From Rhodopirellula halodulae (GTDB lineage: Bacteria; Planctomycetota; Planctomycetia; Pirellulales; Pirellulaceae), in contig NZ_JAJKFV010000014.1 of assembly GCF_020966775.1 (NCBI RefSeq), forward strand, positions 1 to 64,000: 64,000 bases of DNA. Reading direction: 5' to 3'. The notes below the pieces were generated by a model. It was given only the letters and a program-made list of their open reading frames with translations. It had not been told where the DNA came from and made no database searches. Made by a program: the position numbers and the translations under genes. Below are positions 45,777-55,311 of this stretch, piece by piece; positions within the stretch are counted from its first letter, which is position 1; each line of letters begins with the position of its first letter.

Positions 45777-47303
45777 CTATCTGTCACGAAGATTCGAAAA
45801 CAGACTTGGATCTGGTGACTCCGGCAAGGAAGACTTCCATTCTTCGAGCATTCGCGTGAGGTCATTGACCGTATTTGATTGCTGATCGCTTCTGTCGTGT
45901 TTCTCCAGCGGATCAGCAACGATGTCATACAACTCAAAATGGCTTCCGTCGTTGTTCGCGAGCAATTTCCATCGGTCGCTTACCACCGCGAACGACGCCC
46001 AGTGATGCGGCTTGGAAGCCTGTGGCGGCCAGCGAGAGGCATACTTCCAAAACAACGGTTTCGACCGTCCCGAGGTCGGATCGCCCAGCAGTGCTTTCAC
46101 TTGGCTGATTCCATCCAGCGAAGCGTTCGCGGGAATTTTGACACCGGCCAGTTCACAAAATGTGGGTAGCAAATCGACGGCGCTGATCATTGCCATGCTG
46201 TCACGATCGCCAGCTGAGATCTTGCCTGGCCAACGAGCAATGAAAGGAACGTTGATGCCACCTTCGAACAGAGAGGCTTTGAATCCTTTCCGTCCCGACG
46301 TGATTCCTTTCGCGGCACCGATCCCAAAACCGGCACCGGTCGCCGTGTCGTAACTCAATTCCAATTTCGCGTTCTTGGAGCCTCTCGCTGGACCGTTGTC
46401 AGAACTGAAAATCACCAACGTCTCGTCGGTCACTCCCAAACGGTCCAGTGCGTCCAAGACTTCGCCAATTCGCTCGTCCGCATGAGACAAGACCGCGGCG
46501 TAGATCTCGTCCGCTTCACTCAAGCCCGCTTCGTGAAAACGCCATCGATACTTGGGGATCACATGAAACGGCGTGTGTGGTTCATGGATCCAAAGGTTGA
46601 CAAAGAACGGTTGCTCGGTCGCCACGGCAGACTCGATGAAACGAATCGTTCGGTTCGCGTCATCATGCACTGGCATTTGTTCGCCCGAGCAATTGAATGC
46701 TCCGTAGTCGTCATAGCCGTAATCACCAGGCGACGGCGAATCTGGAATCATGTCGTTGGACAGGTGCCATTTTCCGTAGTGTGCAGTTTTGTAACCCGCC
46801 GATTGCAGCAGCTTGGGCAACGTCACGGCGTCAGGATCCAACCAATCCGGCATGTTGCGTTTGGCATTGCTGGGCACCCAAGCGAAATGACCATCAATGT
46901 TGTGGCGAGCCGGGTATTGCCCAGTCATCACCGCCGTGCGACTGGGAGAGCAAACACCGCTGGCAACCGTGAAACGCATGAAGTCCGTGCCTTCACGTGC
47001 AAGTCGGTCGATGTTGGGCGTTTTGACATATGGGTGTCCGTGGCACGAAAGGTCACCCCAGCCCCAATCATCGGCGAAGATGAAAAGGATGTTGGGGCGT
47101 GAACTCGACACGTCCGTTTGGCTGGCTGAACTTTCATTCGCTCGCGTTGTTGATCCGGAAACTGTTAGTCCGAAGACACACCAGCCCAGCCAGACAGCAG
47201 TCACAAGGCGGAACCACAGCTTGGCTGGCGTAGCACGAGAGTGTTCACGAAACACATGCCTCGCTAGTCGAATTTGAACGTTGGTCGATTCTTGGTCGAT
47301 CAT
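45777..47303 (-). CDS. Secreted formylglycine sulfatase (arylsulfatase family S1)
   Basis: A 508-residue sulfatase. ATG 47303 (M-I-D-Q-E-S) was chosen over an open frame extending 330 bases upstream. The N-terminal hydrophobic stretch (residues 30-52) is a signal or anchor. Motifs: F-A-D-D-W-G-W-G (metal Asp78-Asp79), C118-S-P-S-R-T-A-V-M-T-G-Q (formylglycine site), F-S-S-D-N-G-P. It would remove sulfate from glycans before or during glycosidase attack. It leads the minus-strand run of carbohydrate genes and diverges from fucI, with which it may share a regulated promoter region. Confidence 0.93.
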   Translation of the reverse strand: MIDQESTNVQIRLARHVFREHSRATPAKLWFRLVTAVWLGWCVFGLTVSGSTTRANESSASQTDVSSSRPNILFIFADDWGWGDLSCHGHPYVKTPNIDRLAREGTDFMRFTVASGVCSPSRTAVMTGQYPARHNIDGHFAWVPSNAKRNMPDWLDPDAVTLPKLLQSAGYKTAHYGKWHLSNDMIPDSPSPGDYGYDDYGAFNCSGEQMPVHDDANRTIRFIESAVATEQPFFVNLWIHEPHTPFHVIPKYRWRFHEAGLSEADEIYAAVLSHADERIGEVLDALDRLGVTDETLVIFSSDNGPARGSKNAKLELSYDTATGAGFGIGAAKGITSGRKGFKASLFEGGINVPFIARWPGKISAGDRDSMAMISAVDLLPTFCELAGVKIPANASLDGISQVKALLGDPTSGRSKPLFWKYASRWPPQASKPHHWASFAVVSDRWKLLANNDGSHFELYDIVADPLEKHDRSDQQSNTVNDLTRMLEEWKSSLPESPDPSLFSNLRDR

Positions 47304-47738
47304 GTCCGCCTGGTGCATTTCGTTCTTCGCTCGAGGTAAGTCTGGACGGCGACAACTTCGTCGTTGCAAGCTCATCAAATGGATTGACTCCACGCTAAAC
47401 GTTGGCCGAGGCACGAGCAAGCAAATGCCGGTGGACCGCACGCACCGAAGTGAAATCGTCCGCGTGTTGGACGATTCGCTGACGCAAGCGGCACTTCGGC
47501 TGCCGTATTTTCTCGCTGTGTTGTCGCAAGTGATTGGTGTCATCTGCGCAAGCACTTTGTCTGGGTTGTTTTGGCCCGGAAGTGTTTTAACGCAGATCGT
47601 TTTCAAGCTTCCTCGGGATGGTTCACCCACCACCGCCCTTTGTTATGCTCTCGGGGAGGCATCGCTTTTCAAATCGTCAAGACGACGCCTGGCTTCGCCG
47701 TCTCCCCACAATCCCCGCTTTCCATCACGAGTTGCACG
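47304..47738. other. Divergent control region between sulfatase and fucI
   Basis: About 435 bases. Both flanking frames extend into it, but neither extension carries family features. No operator palindrome or riboswitch could be recognised. It should hold the promoters of both the sulfatase run and fucI, so a shared fucose-responsive control is possible but not shown. Confidence 0.4.
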
Positions 47739-49550
47739 TTGAGTCATTCCGCACCCTCCCCCAGCGTTTGGACTGGTGACTTTCCCAAGATTGGTATTCG
47801 CCCCACGATCGATGGACGTCTGGGCGGCGTTCGTGAATCCTTGGAAGATCAAACGATGGGATTGGCGAAACGCGTCGCCGAGTTGATTCAGTCAGAAGTC
47901 CGTTATCCAAACGGAGAACCGGTGGAGTGCGTGATTGCTGACACTTGCATTGGCGGCGTCGCGGAAGCCACGGCTTGCGAGTCGAAGTTCCGCCGTGAGA
48001 ACGTCGGTGTGTCACTGACGGTAACACCATGTTGGTGCTACGGGTCGGAAACGATGGACATGGATCCAATTCGTCCCAAAGCCGTCTTCGGTTTCAACGG
48101 GACGGAACGACCGGGGGCGGTTTACTTGGCCGCTGTGTTGGCGGGGCACACTCAGAAAGGCATTCCCGCCTTTGGCATCTACGGACGCGATGTCCAGGAT
48201 TCCGGCGACGCAAGCATGCCGGCGGACGTGCAGGCGAAACTGCTTGATTTCGCGAGATGCGGATTGGCCGCAGCGTTGATGCAAGGCAAGTCGTATCTGT
48301 CGATGGGCGGAACCTCAATGGGGATTGCGGGCTCGATGGTGGACTATGCCTTCTGGGAAAAGTGGCTGGGCATGCGCGTCGAAGACATCGACATGAGCGA
48401 ATTCGCCGGCCGCATGAAACGTGGGCAGTACGATGCGGAGGAATTTGAACGAGCGATGTCTTGGGTGAAGGAGAATTGTCCCGAAGGCGAAGACTACAAC
48501 ACGGAGTCCGCCAAACGGTCCCGCGAACAACTGGACCAAGAGTGGTCGGACTGTGTGAAGATGACTTTGATCGCTCGTGACTTGATGGTTGGCAATCCGA
48601 AGCTCGCCGAGATGGGACTGAAGGAACAATCCCAGGGACACAATGCGGTTGCGGCGGGATTTCAAGGTCAACGTCAATGGACGGACCATTTTCCCAATGG
48701 CGACTTCATGGAGGCGATCCTCAACACGTCGTTCGATTGGAATGGCAATCGTGCGCCGTACGTCGTTGCGACCGAAAACGACGCTCTGAACGGAGCGACC
48801 ATGTTGTTCGGTCATTTGCTGACCAACACGGCCCAAATTTTCGCGGACTTGCGGACCTATTGGAGCCCGGAAGCGGTCGCGAAAACTTGCGACGGGTACA
48901 AGCTTGAAGGAGCCGCCAGTGACGGTCTGTTGCACCTGATCAATTCGGGCCCCGCAACGTTGGATGGAACGGGGCAGCAAGCCGACTCGGACGGAGTGCC
49001 GACGATGAAGCCGCACTGGAACATCACGGATGAGGAAGTCCAGCGATGTTTGCAGGCCACCACCTGGCATCCGTCGATGACCGAGTACTTTCCGGGCGGA
49101 GGCATGAGCACGCGGTACCGCACGCAGGGCGGCATGCCATCGACCATGACGCGAATCAATTTGGTGGACGGATTGGGGCCCGCCTTGCAAATCGCGGAAG
49201 GCTATACCGTGGATTTGCCTGAGTCCGTGCATGACACGTTGGACCAGCGTACCAATCCAACTTGGCCAACGACCTGGTTCGCTCCCAAATTGACCGGCCG
49301 CGGTGCGTTCACGTCGACTTATGAAGTCATGAACCATTGGGGGTCGAACCACTGCGTTTTGACCGCCGGTCATGTGGGCAACCTTTTCATAACGCTAGCG
49401 TCGATTCTTCGCATTCCGGTTTACATGCACAACGTCGATGAGGCTCGCGTGTTCCGTCCGAGTGTGTGGAACGCGTTCGGAACCGACGATTTGGAATCGG
49501 CCGATTTCCGAGCCTGTCAGAATTTTGGTCCGTTGTACGGACGCCGTTGA
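47739..49550 (+). CDS. fucI: L-fucose isomerase
   Basis: A 603-residue aldose-ketose isomerase converting L-fucose to L-fuculose in the cytosol, the first step of fucose catabolism. It begins at TTG 47739, followed soon by [12 protein letters not shown], the standard FucI N terminus. Residues corresponding to the E. coli metal/catalytic set are Glu346 (T-E-N-D), Asp370 (F-A-D-L-R) and His538 (S-N-H-C). Length and C terminus ([13 protein letters not shown]) are typical. It may also take D-arabinose. No fuculokinase or aldolase is in the window. Gene context of sulfatases and fucosidases supports fucose as substrate. A GTAG hairpin follows by 18 bases. Confidence 0.93.
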   Translation: MSHSAPSPSVWTGDFPKIGIRPTIDGRLGGVRESLEDQTMGLAKRVAELIQSEVRYPNGEPVECVIADTCIGGVAEATACESKFRRENVGVSLTVTPCWCYGSETMDMDPIRPKAVFGFNGTERPGAVYLAAVLAGHTQKGIPAFGIYGRDVQDSGDASMPADVQAKLLDFARCGLAAALMQGKSYLSMGGTSMGIAGSMVDYAFWEKWLGMRVEDIDMSEFAGRMKRGQYDAEEFERAMSWVKENCPEGEDYNTESAKRSREQLDQEWSDCVKMTLIARDLMVGNPKLAEMGLKEQSQGHNAVAAGFQGQRQWTDHFPNGDFMEAILNTSFDWNGNRAPYVVATENDALNGATMLFGHLLTNTAQIFADLRTYWSPEAVAKTCDGYKLEGAASDGLLHLINSGPATLDGTGQQADSDGVPTMKPHWNITDEEVQRCLQATTWHPSMTEYFPGGGMSTRYRTQGGMPSTMTRINLVDGLGPALQIAEGYTVDLPESVHDTLDQRTNPTWPTTWFAPKLTGRGAFTSTYEVMNHWGSNHCVLTAGHVGNLFITLASILRIPVYMHNVDEARVFRPSVWNAFGTDDLESADFRACQNFGPLYGRR

Positions 49551-49568
49551 TTCGATTTTCAAACTCAA

Positions 49569-50065
49569 GTAGGTCCGGTTCCACCGGACTTTTTCTTTTG
49601 GCGTCGTCGAGCAACGTTGTTTGTGGAGGGCGTGTGCGTTGGTGCTCGGCGTTCGCTGGGGTGGTTTGTGGGAACCGCGGCTAACGCCGATCGGCTGTTT
49701 GTTTGGTTGGGACGGGGTGTTGTTTCTGTAGGTCCGGTTCCACCGGACGTTTGCTTTCGGCGTCGTCGAGCGGCGTTATTTGGGGAGGACCTCTGCGTTG
49801 GTGCTCGGCGTGCGCCGGGGTGGTATGTGGGAACCGCGGCTAACGCCGATCGGCTGTTTGGTTGGTTGGGATGCGGCGTTGGTTCTGTAGGTCCGGTTCC
49901 ACCGGACGTTTGCTTTCGGCGTCGTCGAGCGGCGTTATTTGGGGAGGACCTCTGCGTTGGTGCTCGGCGTTCGCCGGGTGGTTCGTGGGAACCGCGGCTA
50001 ACGCCGAACGGCTGTTTGGTTGGTTGGGATGCGGCGTTGTTTCCGTAGGTCCGGTTCCACCGGAC
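49569..50065 (+). repeat. Four GTAG-headed palindromes in tandem, 159-base period
   Basis: Four identical hairpins (head GTAG, stem GTCCGGT and ACCGGAC around TCC) lie at 49569-49589, 49728-49748, 49887-49907 and 50045-50065, spaced 159, 159 and 158 bases. The sequence between them is also repeated with few changes, including a G-rich stretch and the string GGGAACCGCGGCTAACGCCG. The array begins 18 bases after fucI, in its sense. The hairpin is the same as in the 2365-3069 cluster. Long open frames across the array on both strands are by-products. No gene is supported in 49551-50235. Confidence 0.92.
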
Positions 50066-50235
50066 GGTCGTGGTGGGGATGGGGTCGGTTCGTGACGATG
50101 GCGGCGGATGGGGCGATTGGTGGGGACTGGCAATCCTTCGCGGTAAAAAAAAGTGGGGGGATCGGAGGAGTGTCACTGGACAAGGGGTACGTTTGACTAG
50201 GTCTGCCATTTCCCTCGCTGCGCACGTCGACCATC

Positions 50236-51834
50236 ATGTCCTCGTTGGATACCACCTTCGAAATTCTGACGCACCATTCGTCTCCGAGTGCAGGGGAAGT
50301 GCTATGCGTTGGTGCCACCAGCAACGATCCGTCGACGAAGCTGCGAAGTGTCAAAGCGATCGCTCATCGACGCGACGCGAAAACGCTGAATTGGTTGGTC
50401 AATCGATTTGACAAGTTTCGTGAAGTGATGCTGTCCGGCTTGCTGGATGAAACCGGCCATCTCGATTCAGGGTATCTCGGCAAAGCCGTGGTTCGTCAAC
50501 TGAAAAAGGCGAGCTGGAACCAAGCCGTGGGTTTGCGGCTGATCAACATGGCCGAGTGTTTCAACCAAGCCGATGCGTTGGAATCGCTGATTCAAATTTC
50601 GTTGGAGCACGACGATTCGCTGATCCGCGCCGCAGCGGCGGAGGTCGTTTTGTCCTTGTCCGCATCGCTGTCCAAATCGGTTCGCCATCGAAGCGACGGC
50701 AAACGCTTGGATCCGGATGCGGAACGATATCGGCAACGCATGGCCGAAGCCTTGGGGCATGCGGTGGAGCAATACCATGTGCACCGCAACAACGATCTGT
50801 TGGATGCATTTCTGGTGATTTCTGACTGGAACGACGTTCTGTTGCAACGGTTGTTGGCAGACGAATCACCCACGCAAGAAACGTTGGTGCGGCGGCTCAA
50901 AAACAGCGAGCACCAGTCCGTCTTGCACCTGTTGGCGGGCTTTGTTCGACGTCGAAAAATCCCCGGTGCCGTGGTGGGAGTCTTGCTGCGTCGTCACGAT
51001 GCCATGTTCTGCGAAGCGTTGTTGGAAACGATCGGTGACCAACCCTCACCGGTGGTCAGCATCAACCTGAAAGAGTATGGACTGCCCGACTGCCTGCGAG
51101 GCGGCGAGTCGTTCATGAGATCACTGGGGAGCGATCGCGACATTGCCATGTGTCATGCTTACTCGCTGGCCATGCCGCATGAACCCGAAGTCATCCACAT
51201 GGTGTTGGCGATGTTGCAACGCAACGAAGAGGGAGCAATTCGAGCCGCGGAGACTTGCTTGAAACGCGTGGACGCTCCCTCATTGGAATTTTGGATCTCG
51301 ATTCTGGAAGCCGCGTTGGACGATGAATCGCCGGAAGAAGCCGGTGGTGATGCATCGATCGCTGACCGCGCGACGATGATGATGAACTCGCTGATTCAAC
51401 TGACGGACCATCCTGAAAAGTTGTTGTCGCAATCTGCTCAACGCTTGCTCACGCATTTGAACACGGCGGAAACGCTTCCTGTGTTCGCGGACCTTGATCC
51501 GGAAGTCGGCAAGCGTCTGGGGCAAGTCCTGATGGGAGCCGACGAAACAACGTTGGACGTGATCCGCCAGGGATTGCGACACGCGGTTCTGCAAAACCGA
51601 CTGGATGCAATCGGGTTTGCCGAGACGCTGGGGCTGATCGACTTGATGATTGAGCCTTTAGAAAGCATCGCCAAGAACGATCACCAAATTGCGAAGATGC
51701 GAACGGCACAAGCGCTCGGGCATGGCCACGGAACCCAATCGGAAGTCTTGTTGCGTGAGATGTGCTCGATGCAAAAAGGCTCGTTGCGTGATGCCGCGAT
51801 CGAGTCCATGGAAATGCGAGGATTGACGTTGTGA
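50236..51834 (+). CDS. HEAT-repeat-like hypothetical protein
   Basis: A 532-residue soluble helical protein. Repeated helix pairs such as S-L-I-R-A-A-A-A-E-V-V-L-S-L and K-M-R-T-A-Q-A-L-G-H-G-H-G suggest HEAT/armadillo-type repeats from about residue 30 to the end. No catalytic motif or signal sequence. It is probably a scaffold or adaptor. The last codons overlap the GTG start of the small membrane protein (GTGA), so the two are coupled and may act together. Function not recognised. Confidence 0.75.
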   Translation: MSSLDTTFEILTHHSSPSAGEVLCVGATSNDPSTKLRSVKAIAHRRDAKTLNWLVNRFDKFREVMLSGLLDETGHLDSGYLGKAVVRQLKKASWNQAVGLRLINMAECFNQADALESLIQISLEHDDSLIRAAAAEVVLSLSASLSKSVRHRSDGKRLDPDAERYRQRMAEALGHAVEQYHVHRNNDLLDAFLVISDWNDVLLQRLLADESPTQETLVRRLKNSEHQSVLHLLAGFVRRRKIPGAVVGVLLRRHDAMFCEALLETIGDQPSPVVSINLKEYGLPDCLRGGESFMRSLGSDRDIAMCHAYSLAMPHEPEVIHMVLAMLQRNEEGAIRAAETCLKRVDAPSLEFWISILEAALDDESPEEAGGDASIADRATMMMNSLIQLTDHPEKLLSQSAQRLLTHLNTAETLPVFADLDPEVGKRLGQVLMGADETTLDVIRQGLRHAVLQNRLDAIGFAETLGLIDLMIEPLESIAKNDHQIAKMRTAQALGHGHGTQSEVLLREMCSMQKGSLRDAAIESMEMRGLTL

Positions 51835-52274
51835 TTGGTATGCAAAACTGGAATGACAATTCCACCATGTTGACCGTGTTGATGAACGTCACGCGGATGG
51901 AGGACTTGGCACCTCAGTATCAAAAGGTTGCCGAAGACTCGTCGATGCCGTGGGTGTGGATCGCCGTCGGTGCGATCGTCGCATTGTCAATCATCGGCGG
52001 ATTGATTTGGAACGTTCGTTTCCGTGAACCGGAGGTTCCGACCAGCGACGCACTGACGATGGAACTCTGCCGAGCGCATCAATTGCCGATTTACCATCGC
52101 GGATTGATGGATCGCTTGGCCACGGCGGCAAAGCTCAGTCACACCGCGGAGTTGTTCTTGTCGCCCACGCATTTTGATGCGGCAGTGGAACGCGGGAAAA
52201 CGAACATGCGTTTACGACGGCATCATCAAATTTGGTTGGGGCAAATCCGCCGCTCGATTTTCTGTGCGGATTGA
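51831..52274 (+). CDS. Small membrane protein, hypothetical
   Basis: A 147-residue protein. One transmembrane helix near residues 40-62 (P-W-V-W-I-A-V-G-A-I-V) is followed by a cytoplasmic-type basic C-terminal part. GTG 51831 overlaps the preceding stop as GTGA; an ATG nine bases later is possible. Coupling to the HEAT-like protein suggests it may anchor it at the membrane. No known domain recognised. Confidence 0.65.
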   Translation: MIGMQNWNDNSTMLTVLMNVTRMEDLAPQYQKVAEDSSMPWVWIAVGAIVALSIIGGLIWNVRFREPEVPTSDALTMELCRAHQLPIYHRGLMDRLATAAKLSHTAELFLSPTHFDAAVERGKTNMRLRRHHQIWLGQIRRSIFCAD

Positions 52275-52291
52275 GTGGAAACGGCGGGGCG

Positions 52292-52858
52292 TCAGACGCC
52301 CGCCACCTCACAAGCCTTGTAGACAACCTTCGCTTGACGAAATCCCAAGCGTTCATAGAGTCGCACTGCGGGCGTGTTTGCCGTCGTGACTTCCAGGTGC
52401 ATTCGTTTCAGACCGGCGGATTGGAAACCAGCGGCGGATCGCATCATCAGCAACGCTCCCAAACCATTGCCACGATGTTCCGGGACGACGCCTAGGTTCT
52501 GGACCGCTCCCCATTCGTCCAGGTCCAATCCTTGGATCGTTCCGACGGGAATTGGACGTCCGCCCACTCGATCGCGATAGCGGATCAACCAAGTCGCATT
52601 GGGTACGAAGCTGGCTCGTCCGGTGATCTCGCGCATCAAACGCAGGCAGCCATCCCGACGGCTCAGGCAGGGGAACACATCAGCGTCCATCTCGCTGCGG
52701 AACGAGTGATACTTCGCCGCGGCGTGTTCTCGAATCAATCCATCGTCGTAAGGGACCCACTCGTAGCCGCGTTGTTCCAGATCCGGTGCATCCCAATGTG
52801 GTGTCCAGTCGCGCAGGTCGAGTTCCATGCGGTAGCGGCGAAAGTAAGTCATGCCCAT
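52292..52858 (-). CDS. GNAT-family N-acetyltransferase
   Basis: A 188-residue protein. The acetyl-CoA-binding motif A reads V-V-P-E-H-R-G-N-G-L-G-A-L-L-M, preceded by L-D-E-W-G-A-V-Q-N-L-G and followed by L-E-V-T-T-A-N-T-P-A-V-R-L-Y-E-R-L-G-F, the standard C-terminal GNAT pattern. A protein or small-molecule amine is acetylated; the substrate is unknown. ATG 52858 (M-G-M-T-Y-F) has a GGGGG run eight bases upstream and was preferred to an ATG at 52900. Divergent from miaA. Confidence 0.85.
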   Translation of the reverse strand: MGMTYFRRYRMELDLRDWTPHWDAPDLEQRGYEWVPYDDGLIREHAAAKYHSFRSEMDADVFPCLSRRDGCLRLMREITGRASFVPNATWLIRYRDRVGGRPIPVGTIQGLDLDEWGAVQNLGVVPEHRGNGLGALLMMRSAAGFQSAGLKRMHLEVTTANTPAVRLYERLGFRQAKVVYKACEVAGV

Positions 52859-52930
52859 GTGGGTTGCCCCCTTTCCTGGATCACGGTCTTCTGTGAACAA
52901 TTCAGTTTACCACACCAGCCGACATTTGAG

Positions 52931-53938
52931 ATGCATCCTGATCCGTTCCCCACGCCCTTTGCCCCATTGTTTGACGACGTGATCGTTCTGACCGGCCCGA
53001 CCGCGTCAGGGAAAACGGGGTTGGCCGTGCGGGTTGCGGAGACTTTGGCGGATCAGTCCGGCGGTCGTTGCGAGATGGAGATCCTTTCTTTGGACGCCAT
53101 TGCGGTCTACCGAGGGATGGACATCGGGTCGGCCAAGCCCACCGCCGATCAGCTGGCACGCGTCCCCCACCACTTGATCGATTTGGTCGATGCGTGGGAG
53201 GAATTCAGTGTGGCGGAGTATCTGACTGCGGCTCACGCGGCGGTCGAGGACGTGCGGCAACGAGGCAAAATCCCGATGTTTGTCGGCGGGACTCCCATGT
53301 ATCTCAAAGGCATCTTGCGAGGGTTCGATGCGGGACCGCCCGCGGACGAAGCCTTTCGCGAATCGGTGGAGGCGGATCTCAAAGAACATGGCATCGATGC
53401 GTTGCGAGCACGATTGCAGCAAGTCGATCCATTGTCGGCCGCCAAGATCGATCCGGGGGATTCGCGACGCATGATCCGAGCGTTGGAGTTCGCTCGAGCG
53501 ACGGGCACTCCGATCAGCCATCGGCAGTTGCAATTCGACACGGCACGAAGTGCCGAAGAAGGGCTCGTTTTCGCGATGCGAGTGCCTCGGCCGGTGCTGC
53601 ATCAACGCATCGAACAACGGGTGGAACAAATGTTTCGCGATGGATTGGTGGCAGAGGTCCAGGCTCTGTTGGACGCGGACAAGCCTTTGTCCAAAACGTC
53701 TCGTCAGGCCGTCGGCTATCGTGAAATTTTGGAAGCGATCGAGCAGGGACAACCGGCAGAATCAGCGGCGGAACAAGTCGTCTTTCACACCCGACGGCTG
53801 GCGCGACGCCAAGAAACGTGGCTCCGTTCGTTCTCCGAAATTCGCGGATTGGGGCGGTTTGACGCCGATGCTGCGCCCGACATGGATGTTTGCGAGAAAA
53901 CCATGGTGGACGCGATCTTGCAACGTCACTTGATTTAA
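52931..53938 (+). CDS. miaA: tRNA dimethylallyltransferase
   Basis: A 335-residue enzyme that adds a dimethylallyl group to A37 of tRNAs reading UNN codons. The P-loop is G-P-T-A-S-G-K-T (residues 22-29), followed by L-S-L-D-A-I-A-V-Y-R-G-M-D-I-G-S-A-K-P, P-H-H-L-I-D and V-G-G-T-P-M-Y-L-K. The usual D-S segment reads D-A, a single change in a loop that is otherwise kept. The C-terminal T-R-R-L-A-R-R-Q-x-T-W-x-R segment is intact. ATG 52931 matches the family start; the open frame upstream runs across the divergent GNAT gene and is not coding. Confidence 0.95.
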   Translation: MHPDPFPTPFAPLFDDVIVLTGPTASGKTGLAVRVAETLADQSGGRCEMEILSLDAIAVYRGMDIGSAKPTADQLARVPHHLIDLVDAWEEFSVAEYLTAAHAAVEDVRQRGKIPMFVGGTPMYLKGILRGFDAGPPADEAFRESVEADLKEHGIDALRARLQQVDPLSAAKIDPGDSRRMIRALEFARATGTPISHRQLQFDTARSAEEGLVFAMRVPRPVLHQRIEQRVEQMFRDGLVAEVQALLDADKPLSKTSRQAVGYREILEAIEQGQPAESAAEQVVFHTRRLARRQETWLRSFSEIRGLGRFDADAAPDMDVCEKTMVDAILQRHLI

Positions 53939-54009
53939 GGTCGTCGTCTTTCGCCACCAGGGACCCGCGTTTGTCATCTCGTGAGCTCTGCCGCGTCGCC
54001 CAGATGTTC

Positions 54010-55311
54010 TCACGGAGTTGAGCTCGGCGGCGATTCAATCGTTTCCGGCGGGATCACTCGTTGCCATTGCGAGTCGTCCTCGAAATTGTCTTTGGGAAAG
54101 TAGAGCACACGTCCGCTTTCCAGTTCCCAGCAAAGCACCGGAAGCTCATTGATTGCGTGAACCGACGCTCGGACGCACTCCTTGCGAGACATCAAGATCG
54201 CGTTGCCTTGCGTGGCCCAGGCGACTTCTTCCGCGCCGATCCATCCTTGTTGTTGCCAGGTCCACGGATGGCTGGGGATCGACAGCCACTTCCACGTCTT
54301 CGCGAATGAATGCAGGTAGTAGAGGGCGGCGATCGCAGCCAGTCCGGCCCAGATCATGGAGTCGCTCTGAAAGCTGACGCACGCAATCACCGAAAAGAAA
54401 ACCAGTAGAAAGCCGAGCCACCCGAGCGAGCGACGAATGCCACCGTGATCGACCGGATAAGGAACATTGACGGTGCCACTGAACCGCGTCGCGTCCTTGG
54501 GCGGAGTTCCCAGAGCAACCACGTTGTCTGCGATTTGTGAGGCTTCGTCCTCGGTAACGAGGCATCGTTGGTGCCATTCTCCTCGTAGTAAATTCCAGGT
54601 TTCCAGATCGAACGCATGGAACAGATGGTTCGCCAGGTACAGTTGGGTGTAGACGCCTTCGTGGAGAGGGACACGAACTCCTGTTGCAATTCTTTTGGCT
54701 TGCCAGCAGTAATGATGGTTGAATCGGTGAAGGTTCTTGCCGTCCCAAAACAGCAACCCACCGCGGGTGAACTTGCCCGCGGCTCGGCCCAGCAGATCCG
54801 GGCGTTCCTTCAGAACTCGTTTCGTGCGACGTTTGGGACTGATCGCTTGCGTGGCAACCGCGAATGCGATCACGACACAAAGCATCAATCCTGCGCCGAA
54901 ATATTCGGGAGTCGCATTGGGGCGGCCTGGAAGACCGAAAAGCATGAGCAGCGAAACTCCGGTGAACGCGGGAATGATGATTCCCCACATCAAACCGGCC
55001 AGCAGAAACCACAGCCGTCGTTCTGGGATCAATCGGCGAACATCCGCCTCTGTAATGACTCCGTCGAAAACCAATTCGTCGGGCGAGTTGGGCTCCAGCA
55101 GGACATGCGGAGGATGGGTCGGTTCGTGCGGATTCGCATCTGCCGTTGGCGCAACCGCGTAGGGATTGGCCTGCGAGCGGGGTTCCGCCACGCGAGATTG
55201 GTCGTCGGCGGATTTGGAGAAGACCGAAGAGAACGCGGTGCTGAAGAAACGAAAGGCAAGACTCCAACGATGCGAAGTCTCATGCAAAGTCCGTTTCGCG
55301 GCGATGCTCAT
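54010..55311 (-). CDS. Hypothetical multi-pass membrane protein
   Basis: A 433-residue protein. A hydrophilic N-terminal region (1-95) is followed by two hydrophobic helices (about 98-125 and 135-155), a central soluble part of about 150 residues rich in Trp and His, two more helices (about 300-345), and a soluble C-terminal part ending in a Pro/Ser stretch. The C-terminal domain (A-I-L-M-S-R-K-E-C, L-Y-F-P-K-D-N-F) resembles YcxB-like or bacterial PH-like modules only faintly. ATG 55311 overlaps the stop of the response regulator (ATGA). Confidence 0.65.
   Translation of the reverse strand: MSIAAKRTLHETSHRWSLAFRFFSTAFSSVFSKSADDQSRVAEPRSQANPYAVAPTADANPHEPTHPPHVLLEPNSPDELVFDGVITEADVRRLIPERRLWFLLAGLMWGIIIPAFTGVSLLMLFGLPGRPNATPEYFGAGLMLCVVIAFAVATQAISPKRRTKRVLKERPDLLGRAAGKFTRGGLLFWDGKNLHRFNHHYCWQAKRIATGVRVPLHEGVYTQLYLANHLFHAFDLETWNLLRGEWHQRCLVTEDEASQIADNVVALGTPPKDATRFSGTVNVPYPVDHGGIRRSLGWLGFLLVFFSVIACVSFQSDSMIWAGLAAIAALYYLHSFAKTWKWLSIPSHPWTWQQQGWIGAEEVAWATQGNAILMSRKECVRASVHAINELPVLCWELESGRVLYFPKDNFEDDSQWQRVIPPETIESPPSSTP

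Noticed and set aside
47571-47738. Upstream extension of fucI to the ATG at 47571
   Set aside because: The added residues precede the standard FucI N terminus and are not conserved-looking; TTG 47739 fits the family start.
49569-50065. The regularly spaced hairpins as a CRISPR array
   Set aside because: The spacers are about 138 bases and are themselves repeats; no cas gene is in the window.
49565-50209. Long open frames on both strands through the second repeat array
   Set aside because: They translate the 159-base repeats; the same peptide recurs each unit and no family is matched.
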